Shown here in pieces: positions 51,073-60,916 of a stretch of 64,000 bases of DNA (the stretch's first letter is position 1; every line of letters starts with the position of its first letter). The stretch covers positions 3,625 to 67,624 of the forward strand of contig NW_005199044.1 of the NCBI RefSeq assembly GCF_000372725.1, read 5' to 3'. The DNA comes from Emiliania huxleyi CCMP1516. Its lineage: Eukaryota > Haptophyta > Isochrysidales > Noelaerhabdaceae. The notes below the pieces were generated by a model. The model searched no databases. It saw only the letters and a list, made by a program, of their open reading frames with translations, and had not been told where the DNA came from. The translations under genes and the position numbers were made by a program.

Positions 51073-51371
51073 AAATAAATAAATAAAACGGACACCTCTA
51101 CTAGGAGATGGGTAAAAAGGAACAGGTCCCCGCCCTGCGGTCTTTGTGCAGGGTTCTTTGTTCGGGAGGGAGGAGGAGTGTAGGGTGACGAAAAAGTGCC
51201 AAAAAAACCAAGGAGCAAGGTGCAAGGAGAGAGGAAACCACAAGCGAGCGCGAAAACAAAATAAACGAGCAAAAGAAGGCACTGCACGGAGCATATATCG
51301 CAAGCCGCAAGGGCGGGGACCTGTTCCTTTTTACCCATCTCCTAGTGAGGTGTGTCCGTTTTATTTATTTA
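51073..51371. mobile_element. foldback element with roughly 65-bp inverted repeats
   Basis: 51073-51140 and the reverse complement of 51305-51371 share AAATAAATAAAACGGACAC, CTAGGAGATGGGTAAAAAGG and AACAGGTCCCCGCCCT. A single related arm occurs at about 57788-57885 (GGGGACCTGTTCCTTTATAC, ATGTCCGTTTTCATTTATTT). The interior has no coding capacity. It ends just beyond the stop of the AAA ATPase gene. Confidence 0.82.
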
Positions 51372-51379
51372 CCGCACGG

Positions 51380-54045
51380 CTAGATGCACTCCCCTTCCGC
51401 CGCCGGCTCGCCACCCTCGGCCGCAGCTCCTCCCGCCGGGGCTGCCGAGGGCGTGCCTCCGCCCGGCCTCTCACTGCTGCCGCCCTCCGCCCTCCGCTTG
51501 CGCAGCCTCGAGGCGAGCTGCTTGTAGCGAGCCTCGTCCTTCGCCGAGACGGACGGCCGCACCGTGTCGAGCGCGCGCTCGAAGTGCGCCCGCTGGACCT
51601 GCACGCCTACGCCTCCGCCTTCGCCTCCGCCTTCGCCTCCGGCGCCTCCGCCTCCGCCGCCGCCGCTCTCCGCCGCGCGCAGATCGCGCAGCGCGTTGGT
51701 GGCCGCCTCGCGGACCAGGTGCGCCAGGTCGGCGCCAGAGAGGCCGTCGCTGCGCGGGTCGCGCGCGACCGCCTCGAGGTCGACGTCGGGCGCGAGCGGC
51801 GTGCGGCGCGCGGCGGCGCGCAGGATGTCGGCCCGCGCGCCGGGGGGCGGGAGGGGGACGTAGAGGAGCTTGTCGAGCCGGCCGGGCCGGAGCATCGCCG
51901 GGTCGATGATGTCTGGCCGGTTGGTGGCGGCGACGACGTAGACGGCGGCGCGGTTCTCGAGGCCGTCCATCTCGGTGAGCAGCTGGTTGACGACGCGCTC
52001 GGTGGCCTGCGAGCCAGCCTCGCCGCCGCGGCGCGGCACGAGCGCGTCGAGCTCGTCGAAGAAGATGACGCAAGGCGCCGAGGCGCGCCCGCGGGCGAAG
52101 AGGACCCGCACCGCTCGCTCGCTCTCGCCGACGTACTTGTTGAGCAGCTCGGGCCCCGAGACGGACATGAAGGAGGCGCCGCTCTCGTTGGCGACCGCCT
52201 TTGCGAGCAGCGTCTTGCCGCAGCCGGGAGGGCCGTACAGCAGCACGCCGCACGACGGCCGCAGCCCGAGCGNNNNNNNNNNNNNNNNNNNNNNNNNNNN
52301 NNNNNNNNNNNNNNNNNNNNNNNNNNNNNNNNNNNNNNNNNNNNNNNNNNNNNNNNNNNNNNNNNNNNNNNNTCATTAAGTGTCGGGCGGACATTCTCGA
52401 AAGTCTCACGAGTCGGCGGCCTAGATGGCCGTCACCACCGCTCCCCTCCTCGCTCGTCGCCGCGCCGCCCGCCGCGCCGCCGGGCGGGGCGGCGGCGAGG
52501 AGCGAGCCGAAGATGCGGTTGACTGCGACGACGGCCGCCTCCTTGCAGAGCGCGGCGAGGTCGGCGCCGACGAAGCCGTTGCAGCGGCGGCCGAGCGACT
52601 CGACGTCCACGTCGGGCGCGAGGCGCATGTTGCGCGCCATCACCTTGAGGATGCGGCCGCGCGCCGCCGCGTCGGGGATGCCCAGCGCGATCTCGCGGTC
52701 GAAACGGCCCGCGCGGCGCAAGGCCGGGTCGAGCGAGTCGGGTCGGTTGGTGGCTCCGATGACGATCACCGTCGGCGGCGGCGGCGGCGGCGCGAGGGGC
52801 GCGGCGGCGGCGGAGGCGTCCGCGGCGGCGCTCGATGCGGCCTGGTCGGCGGAGTCGAACTGCGAGCCGCCGGCCGCGGCGAGCTCATCCATGCAAGTGA
52901 GCATCTGCGCGACGATCCGCTTCTCCATCTCGCGCTGCGCCGCCTCGCGCTTCGGCGCGATGGCGTCGATCTCGTCGATGAAGAGGAGGGCGGGCGCCGC
53001 CTCGCGCGCCTCGCGGAAGAGCTGCCGGATCTTCGCCTCACTCTCCCCCGACATGCCCGACACCACCTCGGGCGCCGAGACGCGCACAAAGCCGACGCCG
53101 AGCTCGCCGGCGATGGCGCACGCGAGCAGCGTCTTGCCGCAGCCGGGCGGACCTACAGGGAGGCTCCGAGGAGGCTCCGGGGTCTCCGCAGACCGCAGCG
53201 TCGTGCCGCGGCCGGGGCGGGCCGTGCAGCAGCAGCCCGCGCGGTGGCGCGACGCCGAGGTGGGCAAAGATCTCCGGGTGGGTGAGCGGGTACTCGACCA
53301 GCTCCCGCACCGCCTGCAGCGGCCCCTCCATCCCGCCCAAGTCCGCGTACCCGACCGACGGCGTCTCGCTGCCGCCGCCGCCGCCGCCGCCGGCGGCTCC
53401 ACCGCCACCTCCCCGCCGCTCGCGCCGCGCCGCTCGCTTCTTTCCAGGCGGCGCAGCCGCGGCGGGTGCTGCGGCCGCAGGCCCCGGCGAGTCGGCCGCG
53501 GCGGGCGCCGCGGCCGAGGAGGAGCCCTCGGCGGCGGGCGGCGCGGCGGGCGGCGCGGCGGGCGGCGGCGCGGCGGCCGGCGGCGCGGCGGCCGGCGATG
53601 CCGCTGGCTCGGGCCGATAAGAGGCGGCGACAGAGGCGTTGAGGAGGTTGAAGTCGCGCGGCGCCGCCGGCGCCGGGTCGGGCTCCGACACGCGCGCCGC
53701 CTTGGCGGCTGAGCGGCGGTCCGCGGACGGCCGGGCGGCGCGCTTGGCGCCAGCTGCCGGCTCGGGCGTCGCGTCGATGGCCCACGCCGGCGGGTCGATG
53801 GCGCCCGAGCCGGCGCCGCCCAGCTGCACCGGCGCCGCGCCCGCGCCCGCCGCCTTGTGCTGGATGACGCGCAGCACCTGCTTCCGCAGCCCCTCGGCAG
53901 GCTTGCGGGCGTACTCGAGCCCGCGCTGCGAGCGCAGCCACGCGACGACCGCGTCGGCGTCGTTCTCGGTCGCGCGGCCGCCGTGCGCCGCGGCCCAGTC
54001 GTCCACGCGGTGCGGGAGACGCGCGTCGGAGACGGGGCGCGACAT
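51380..54045 (-). CDS. NVL: NVL/Rix7-type AAA ATPase of ribosome biogenesis
   Basis: Exon 1 is 54045-53223, exon 2 starts at 53152, and after the N gap the last exon runs from about 52272 to 51380. The N-terminus has the NVL-type winged segment ([34 protein letters not shown]), followed by a Pro/Ala/Lys linker. The D1 module has [17 protein letters not shown] (Walker A), [12 protein letters not shown] (Walker B), [21 protein letters not shown]2 has [49 protein letters not shown] and [18 protein letters not shown]. Both domains keep catalytic residues. NVL2/Rix7 is a nucleolar/nuclear double-ring ATPase that extracts factors from pre-60S particles. Intron 1 has a GC donor, is 70 bases long and resembles the start of the next exon. 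The D1-D2 junction is lost in the gap. Confidence 0.88.
52273..52372. other. assembly gap (100 N) inside the AAA ATPase gene
   Basis: The gap removes sequence between the D1 end and the D2 Walker A. Its true length is unknown. Confidence 0.99.
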
Positions 54046-54243
54046 TGCTGTGCGGCCGTGCTCGGCTGCTGGCGGGTCAAGCCGTGCCCTGCCCAGACTC
54101 GTGCCCACGGAGGCGACCAAACGATGCGTTGGCGTTTTCTTTTGTTGTAAAATTCTTTGGAAGAACTACTGAGAGTACTGCGGTAATAACAACACGTCTA
54201 TAAGTACACCACACGTACAACATGCAACAGATCAAGCGTGTCG

Positions 54244-54331
54244 TTTGAGAGAGAGATTTTTAGCAATACCAAACAACTCTAACACTCACACGTCATTTGG
54301 GGCCTGGAGCCCTGTTCACGCGCGCGCGAGA
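54244..54331 (+). repeat. dispersed repeat family B, extended copy
   Basis: Inverted match to 29693-29773 over about 80 bases. It lies about 200 bases upstream of the minus-strand AAA ATPase gene. Confidence 0.85.
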
Positions 54332-54908
54332 CGTTTGTCTGGTTTGGGCCCAAAATAAGCCAACTCTTCGGGTATTTTTGCGGGGTATACCTGGAAACCC
54401 CCAGGTATGTATGTAACTGTAGAGAGGACTCGGTTTGGGGAGGGCGCGAGTGGGAGACTTTTCGGCGGTCGAAATGCGGCGGTTTGGATGCGTCCTCTTG
54501 GTCTTGTGGGACGACCTGTTGGGACGACCTGTGGGACGACCTTGTGTGCTGTGACCTGTGTACGAGGAGGCCGAGTCTCGAGAAAGGCGGACGAGCGACG
54601 CGGCACAGCAGCAAGCACCTCTACGACGCGAAGAAGTGTGTGGCACGAAGTCGAAGAAAAGAATTTTCCAACGCGGTCAAGAAAAGAAGTCTTAGGCCGC
54701 ATTTTTGAGAACCCAGAAATCACGACCAGTGATTTGGGCTCGGCAGCTTCAAAGTACAACATGTGCATGCATGCGCGGGGACCGAAGACATGTGATGATT
54801 GGCGAGGCAAGTGCGCTCGAGCGCCTCGCCCGTCATTCATCGGCTCGCCGACTTGGTCGTGGCTCGCTCGTGAGCCAGCCAGCGCTCATCAGCAGCTGCT
54901 CGACCAGC
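54332..54908. other. spacer without a recognised gene
   Basis: No gene recognised. 54366-54410 has GGGTATTTTTGCGGGGTATA and palindromic CCTGGAAACCCCCAGG. Confidence 0.45.
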
Positions 54909-56214
54909 TCAGGCACCCCCAGCAACATTCGTGGCATTCGGCGGCTGCGCCTCGGCCAGCGGCTGCTTGGGCTGCGGCCCTCCAACAAGCACACCGCTGT
55001 CGAGGACGGCCCAGCCCACCTTGGGCTCGAGGTCGCCGTCAGTGTGCTGCACGAGGCACGAGCTGCCGCCGTAAAAGGCCATCTTGTGCTGCAGGCCCGT
55101 CATGGCGTCCTTGTACGTGAACGGCGCGCTCGAGAGGCCTGGTGGAAACAGCTCGAGCTTGACGCCGTCGCCGGTCCCCTCGGGCGGGTTCCAGCTATCG
55201 CGCGAGCTCGATCCGGATCGCCGCTGCGCGCCAAAGTTGGCGGCGTTGACCTTGGAGGCGAAGCTCTCCGCGTAGTTGGCGAGCCCGCCGTTGCGGCGCA
55301 GCTTCTTCTTGGCCACGCCGCCCTTGGCCTCGTCGAACCCGCCGCCGCGCCCGAAGCCGTCGTCAAATCCGGGCGCTAGAAGATACGGGAAGAACACCTG
55401 GAGCCAGCCCGTGACGGGCTCGTAGACGGGGAAGGAGGTGCCCGTGTTGATGTGGCAGAGCGAGCGCCAAAAGTCGAGGTCGGGGCGGCCGTGGGCGGCC
55501 TGCACGAAGTGGTCCAGCGCCGGGAGCAACGCGTCGAGCCACCAGTCGAGGTCGTACGAGCGCAGCGCAGCAGCTTTGCTGCGAACACGCTCCCAGTCGG
55601 CCGGTGTGCCGGTGAGCGTGATGGAGGGGAAGCCGCAGCCGCAGCACATGGTGTACTGAAAGTAGTGCTGCACCGTATCCATGAGCGTGATCTGCGAGAC
55701 CACCCGCTCGACCGGCGTCGTCGTGCTGAAGTCGCACTGCGCGAGCTCCGCCACGCCGCCCTTTGTCTTCGCCGCGATCTTCTCCGCGAACTCGGGGAAC
55801 ACGCCCTCCCAATCGTTGTGCGGCGAGCCCTTCACGAAGCTGGGCCGCTCGATGACGATCTCCTCCTTGCCCTCGTGCGAGACGAAGCGATCGCGCAGGC
55901 CCTCCGCGTTCTGATCCACGTGATTGGCCACGCCCTGCATGATGGTGAGCCAAATGACATCTGGGGAGAGGCGCAGGCCGTGGTGGCCGAAGAACGCGCA
56001 CGGCCTTAGCGAACAGGTTCTGCCGCGTGAAGACCTCGACGGTCCCGTTCGGCGCCGGCGACATCGATTCGATCATGCCCTTGTCGGTCGGGATCATGGT
56101 GCGCCATGCACCGTCCAGCGAGGGCGATCGGCTCGGCTCGCGATGGCGACGCTTGTCGCCTTGGTAGGTTTTGCTGGCCTCGATGGGCTCGACGACGAAA
56201 GTGAAGCTTGACAT
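54909..56214 (-). pseudogene. DUF4419 protein with apparent frameshift near 56000
   Basis: The reading starts at 56214 (MSSFTFVVEPIEASKTYQG ... VEVFTRQNLFAKAV) and the rest continues in another frame from about 56005 (AFFGHHGLRLSPDVIWLTIM ...) to 54909. DUF4419 features are clear in both parts: HHGLRLSPDVIW, GKEEIVIERPSFVKG, HYFQYTMCCGCGFPSITLTG, YDLDWWLDALLPALDHFVQA and VTGWLQVFFPYLL. DUF4419 proteins are widespread in fungi and algae with no assigned activity. Only one extra base, or two missing, separates the frames at GCCGTGCGCGTTCTTC; there is no room for an intron. It may be an assembly error, a recent pseudogene or programmed shifting. Apart from this point the protein looks intact, so a sequence error is the simplest reading. 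It is listed as broken for that reason. Confidence 0.7.
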
Positions 56215-56539
56215 GGTGGGCTGATTGGCAGCGGCGGTGACGCTCTAGAAGGGCAGGAGTGGGCGTGGGGCAGAGCGCGGAGAGAGTGCTTGGCTTTGGT
56301 CGCGGCCGAGAAGCGATATGGGTTCCGGCTCCTACCCGGATAGGGGGGCTACGCGTCCGGCCGCTCATAGGCGTGCCCATCCACCGTCAGATGAAAAAAG
56401 AATTTTGCGCGCGCTCTCCACAGCGGACTGACCCCGCGGCGTGCCGACCTCCCATCCCTCCCTTGCGTTGTCTGTTTTCTTTCTTTCTTTGACCCCGCCG
56501 CTTTGTTGGCATCCAGCCCACCCAAGATCACGCACCACC
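56215..56539. promoter_or_regulatory. shared 5' region of divergent genes
   Basis: Head-to-head spacer of 325 bases with an inverted family A head at 56447-56492. Confidence 0.5.
56447..56492 (-). repeat. dispersed repeat family A (head, inverted)
   Basis: Reverse complement reads AAAGAAAGAAAGAAAACAGA, CAACGCAAGGGAGGGATGGG. It points towards the DUF4419 gene and also lies just upstream of the divergent plus-strand gene. Confidence 0.85.
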
Positions 56540-57181
56540 ATGTCGGAGACGCTCCCACCGATCACCGGGACTGGCGTACTGGTCTCGTTCACCTTTCCAT
56601 TCGACCGGGACGTCGACCGCAAGGCTCGGCTGGCGTGGCGACGGTACATAGGCAGCTCTGCCACGGACACCGTCTATGCCACCGTCGACCAGAGTGGCGC
56701 AAAGACTGTTGTGCACGAGCAGGTCACCTTCCCTGGCGATGTGTGGGTGGCGATAGAGGGTGAAGCGGGCGAAGGGCGACTGCTGTGCTCCTACACTGCG
56801 ACAGGGGAGCGCGAGCAGCAGCACGCCATCCGGATCGAGGCTACAGCCTCGGCGCCCGCCGCAATGGATTCGCCGCCGCCGCTTCCACCGCCTGGAGCAG
56901 AGGAGGAGGACGCAGACCTGGCGGCCGCTATCGCAGCGAGCCTCCTCGACGCGACACCCACTGCCGAGGGTGGCGAGGGCTCCAACTCCACCACCAATAC
57001 TGAGTCAGCCGACTCGCTGGCCATGGCTCTAGCACTGTCCGCGTCGCTCTGCGAGGAGTGGCGATATGCGTCAAGATCAGAAAGCGGACCTCCGGCAGAG
57101 CGTTGCGATGACTCTGCCGCAAATGCGCGCCTAGAGCGCGAGAGGCGCGCTGCGGCCGCGGAGCGGCGACTAGGAAGTTGA
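56540..57181 (+). CDS. VHL beta-domain-like protein with ubiquitin-interacting motifs
   Basis: A single exon codes 213 residues. The N-terminal 95 residues (VSFTFPFDRDVDRKARLAW, RRYIGSSATDTVYATVDQSG, TFPGDVWVAIEGEAGEGRLL) have the strand order and the W...G...Y...G...T..G..W pattern of the VHL beta domain, which in animals binds hydroxyproline for CRL2 ubiquitin ligases. After a Pro linker come two UIM-like helices, EEEDADLAAAIAASLLDA and ADSLAMALALSASLCEE, with the central Ala and Ser of the consensus, then a charged C-terminal helix (ARLERERRAAAAERRLGS). A ubiquitin-reading adaptor is inferred. The VHL match is by pattern only. Confidence 0.55.
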   Translation: MSETLPPITGTGVLVSFTFPFDRDVDRKARLAWRRYIGSSATDTVYATVDQSGAKTVVHEQVTFPGDVWVAIEGEAGEGRLLCSYTATGEREQQHAIRIEATASAPAAMDSPPPLPPPGAEEEDADLAAAIAASLLDATPTAEGGEGSNSTTNTESADSLAMALALSASLCEEWRYASRSESGPPAERCDDSAANARLERERRAAAAERRLGS

Positions 57182-58917
57182 GGATGACATGTCGCCGCGC
57201 TCCGTGGACGCGGGGTATGAGCGCGCCGCGGCAGGCGCGCCGCGCGGGAGCGGGGCGCATATTCTGACTGTCTAGATCAGTCTGTCTAGAGATAGTAGAA
57301 GTGGTAGGTTGTCGCAGACAGCTGCTCGAGCAGAAGAGCGTGTACTAAGCGTCTGGGGGGTGTGCTCGACATCGACACAAGAGACGAAAAGGAAGAGCTT
57401 TGGTTTGTGGTCTTGTTTAACAGAAAGTAGCGCAGACAAGAGCAGGGCAGACCCGGGTACGGGGCGGAGTCGGAGCGGACACGGCATCGGCCGCCGAGGG
57501 AACGTTGGAAAGAGGCACGACGCGAGAAGTGGCACGAGGAGGTGCAGGTGGCGGCGACCTCCCTCAACCGACTATGGAGGACCCGCCGCCAGACGACGCA
57601 GGGCAGACGACGGGGGAGAGTTGGAGCAGACGCGCAGGGCGAGACGAGAGGGAGGGAGCAGGACTTTGCGGAGATCAGCAGGAGGATGTACGCAGAGATT
57701 AGGAGCAGCAGGGACCCGAGGGACCATGTGGAAGACGGCTAGTGCTAGTCCCCCATCGGGAGGACGACCCCGGCTAGTCGCCGACTACACCCACAAAGAA
57801 CCCTGCACAAAGATCGCACGGGCGGGGACCTGTTCCTTTATACCCATCTCACCGTAGAGAGATGTCCGTTTTCATTTATTTATATTGGTTTGTGGTCGCC
57901 CCAATCTTCGCTGGAGCCGACATCTCGTCGTACGTCGAATCTGCTCTGTTTCGTCACGCCCACGTTGCCGGGTCTTAACACTTTGGGGAGTGCTAATCTC
58001 GAGTCATGACACGTGACACCCCAATATCAAGATAATGATTTCTCCTTTTATCTACCTGTGTACCTGGAAAATACCTGGTATTTTGCCGGTTTTCCTCGGT
58101 TTCGCCTCAGATTTTGCCCCAGTCCCCAGACCAGCTCTCGGACTCAGGGAAACTCGAGAGTTGCCAGAATGGAGCACCAAACACCTCTGGTTTCCCTGGA
58201 AATTTCCGGAAACGAAAAGTGCTGGAGACCCTCTCGTTTCCTTTTTGGTTTCCGGAAACAGCTACACCTACAGGCCAAGGCGCGACAAGACAGGGGCCCG
58301 CCGGGGGGGCGACAAGACACGGACGCGCTCGGCGATCCGTTCCTACGTGTCGCGCTGATTGCGCGTCCTCTTGCCCTTGCCCTTTGCCACCTTGCTCCTT
58401 GGCCAACTGCTTGCTCGCGGCGTCATCGATGTCCTTGGACGCTTTCTCGCACACCTACCGAGCAAAAACGGCCCGATCTAAGCACTAAGGCGGGGGGGGG
58501 GGGCTCTGTCCGTCGAGAGGCACTCAGGAGGCACTCGCCTCTCGGCCGTGCAAGACGACCCCCTTTGGGCACGCGTCGGACAGCAAGTTCCACGGCATCA
58601 GGACCGACTCTTTGCGGTCCTTGGCACCACTGGAGAGTGGAGTCCGAGCGAAGGCTCCGTCCGCGAGCAACGCGTGGCCGCGTCCCTGCTTGTCGAAGCC
58701 AGCCATCACCGCCAGCAGTGTCACCCCTCTGTGTAAGGGACCCAGCGCGCCCGCGCCGGACAAAAATGTTTTCTTTTCAGCCGTGATTTCTGTCCTCCTT
58801 TTCCTGGCGAGCGAGTAGAGACCACGCCTAGATTTTTTCACAGGGGGGGAATCCGTCTGGAAAAAGCTTCGCTTGCCGCACGCCTGCTTTTCGCTGCACA
58901 TGCTGAAGCCGCCAGGC
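57182..58917. other. spacer with a solo foldback arm; no gene established
   Basis: 57788-57885 is a lone arm of the foldback element at 51073. 58040-58260 is locally AT-richer, with repeated ACCTGG, GGTATTTT and TTTCCGGAAA. An uncharacterised minus frame at 58526-58735 (VMAGFDKQGRGHALLADG; SVLMPWNLLSDACPKGVVL) looks compositionally like protein but is not recognised. Confidence 0.4.
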
Positions 58918-58991
58918 AGAAAAGAAAGAAAACAGACAAGCCAAGGGAGGGATGGGAGGACGGCACGCCGCCACCACACAGGGATTTTAAG
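58918..58991 (+). repeat. dispersed repeat family A (truncated)
   Basis: AAAGAAAACAGACAAGCCAA, GGGAGGGATGGGAGGACGGC, CACACAGGGATTTTAA, then unique sequence. It lies about 110 bases upstream of, and codirectional with, the MFS transporter gene. Confidence 0.9.
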
Positions 58992-59104
58992 TGAGCTTGT
59001 GCTGTGAATCGACCTCATTACTTTTCAACCCATTTTGCGACCCGACGGCCGCCTCCTACCAGGAGTATCTGTGTTGCGACGCTCACCTGTGGTCACCACT
59101 GTGC

Positions 59105-60916
59105 ATGTCCTACCCCTCCACCACCCAAGAGTATCTCGCATACAAGGAGAGCATGGCGGACAGCCACGAGCCCACGCGAGGCGGCCGCATCCTCGGCTGC
59201 TCCGCAGCGATGGCGGGCGCGGCCGTCAACGGGTATACTCTCTGTGTCGTCTCTGGCGCGGTGCCGCAAATCACGGAAGCGTTCAGGCTCTCGTTGGACG
59301 AGAAGGCGGCGGTCGTGTCGGTCAACGTCATCGGAGCCATGCTCGGCGGGCCGCTGGGCGGCGCTGTCGCTGACTCGCACGGCCGCCGCTACGGCCTCGC
59401 GCTCGCCAGCTTTGCGTTTGCCCTGGGCGCGGCACTGATGATGATGACTCCCGGCTTCTACGTCCTCCTCCTCGGCCGCTTCGTGGCCGGCGTGGGCACC
59501 GGGCTGTCCGGCGTCCTCAGCCCAATCTACCTCTCCGAGGCGCGCTCGCCTGCACATAGCCGGGCTCGCCTCTGATCCGCTCACGCGTCGGCTGCGCCCC
59601 GATCCTAGGTGTCGCCCCCTGCCCTGCGTGGCACGCTCACCACCGCCAACGAGTTCCTGCTCACCGCCGGCTGCCTGCTCGCCCTGTTCGTCGACTACTC
59701 TCTCTCGCACGACCCAGAGGGGTGGAGGCGCATGCTCGGCCTCGCCGGCCCGCCCGCCCTCCTGCTGCTGCTCGTCGCAGCGGCGGTGCCGGAGTCGCCC
59801 GTGTGGCTCCGCTCCGACGCCGAGCGGGCGCGGTCCGCCCGCGCCGCCTCCACGCCCCGCGCCACCGCTCCCTCCTTTGCGCCCTCTCCGCCCGCCGTGG
59901 CCGCCGCCTCGCCGAGAGCGGCCCGGCAGATCGGCTCGCCGCGGCCGCCGCCCTCGCCGAGCCGCTGCGCGAGCGGCCGCTCCGAGGTGGCGATCCAGTC
60001 GCTCCCCTCGGTCCCGACCCGCATCTGGGACCACGGCGAGACAGTAGCCGACAAGGTGACGCTGCGCGCGGTGCTCGCGGACCCGTCTGCGCGACGGCCG
60101 CTGCTCGCTGCGGCGGGACTCGCGGTCGGCAACACGGCCATCATGGTGCAGCCGCTGCAGAATTATACGACCGACATCATGGTGCGCGCCGGCGCGAGCG
60201 ACCCCTTCTTCTGCGCGCTCCTCGCCGGCCTGGCGCGGCTCGCCGGCGTCTGCGTCTGCGTGCTGCTCGTCGACCGGGTCGGCCGGAGACCGCTCCTGCT
60301 CGCGGGCGCGGCGGGCATCGCGGGCTGCTACCTGCTGATGGCGCTCGCGTACGCGCGCAACGAGCCCAGCCTGCTCGCCGCCGGCCTCATCGCCCTCTTC
60401 TTTTGCTGGGCGGGCTCGTGGGCAGGGTGGGCGTGCCGGCGGCTCAGCCGCGCCTCTCCGGCTCGGCCTCCTCACGCGCCGGCGGTCGAGTATAGGCTGG
60501 TGTGGACCGTCTCGGCGGAGCTGCTGCCCGACTCTCTGCGCGCGAGCGGCATGGGCGCCATCCTCATCGTCTTCTGGACGCTCAACTTCGTGGCGTGCCA
60601 GGAGGTTGAGCGCGTGATGCAGGCGCTGACACCGCAGGGGGCGATGGCTGCCTTCGCAATCCTGTCGGTTGGCGCCTTCGCCTACGTTGCGACTTGCGTC
60701 GCTGAGACGCAGCCCGAGGGCGAGGCTCAGGGCGGCGCCGAGCAGCTGAGAGGCATCTCCCTCCACCACCGCCGCGACGGCCACAGCCACGGGACCGACT
60801 CGCACTCGGGGTCCGACTCGGAGTGGGATACGCACGTGGGGAGGGGCGAGGGCGCCGGGCCCACGGCGGCAAAGCAAAGTGGGGGCGGGGCGGCGCACCG
60901 GCGGTCGCTCCACTAA
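59105..60916 (+). CDS. sugar-porter-type MFS transporter
   Basis: Exons 59105-59539, 59609-60426 and 60496-60916 give 557 residues; the ATG at 59153 is an alternative start. Motifs include GYTLCVVSGAVPQI (helix 1), GGAVADSHGRRYGLALA (the MFS G-x3-D-x2-GRR loop), LLLGRFVAGVGTGLSG followed by PIYLSE and, after the GC-AG intron, VSPPALRGTLTTANEF, a sugar-porter signature. The second half has LLVDRVGRRPLLLAG, FCWAGSWAG then LVWTVSAELLPDSLRASG. The 69 bases between the latter two are multiple-of-three and lack a stop, but GT/AG borders and the motif show an in-frame intron. The central loop is long and Ser/Ala/Pro-rich; the C-terminus is His/Ser/Asp-rich (HHRRDGHSHGTDSHSGS). Substrate unknown; a hexose, polyol or organic ion fits. 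Confidence 0.85.

Larger units (their letters stand above)
49897..51379. other. 5' flank of J-domain gene, foldback elements, one uncertain short ORF
   Basis: Besides the two foldback elements, a plus-strand frame at 50719-50861 codes 47 residues with a signal-peptide-like start (CRILLVYAASTTLLPGAFAL); it may be the first exon of an unresolved gene or chance. Confidence 0.35.

Noticed and set aside
60427-60495. Extra 23 residues in the MFS transporter
   Set aside because: The segment interrupts a conserved helix, has GT and AG borders and is a multiple of three, so it is read as an in-frame intron.
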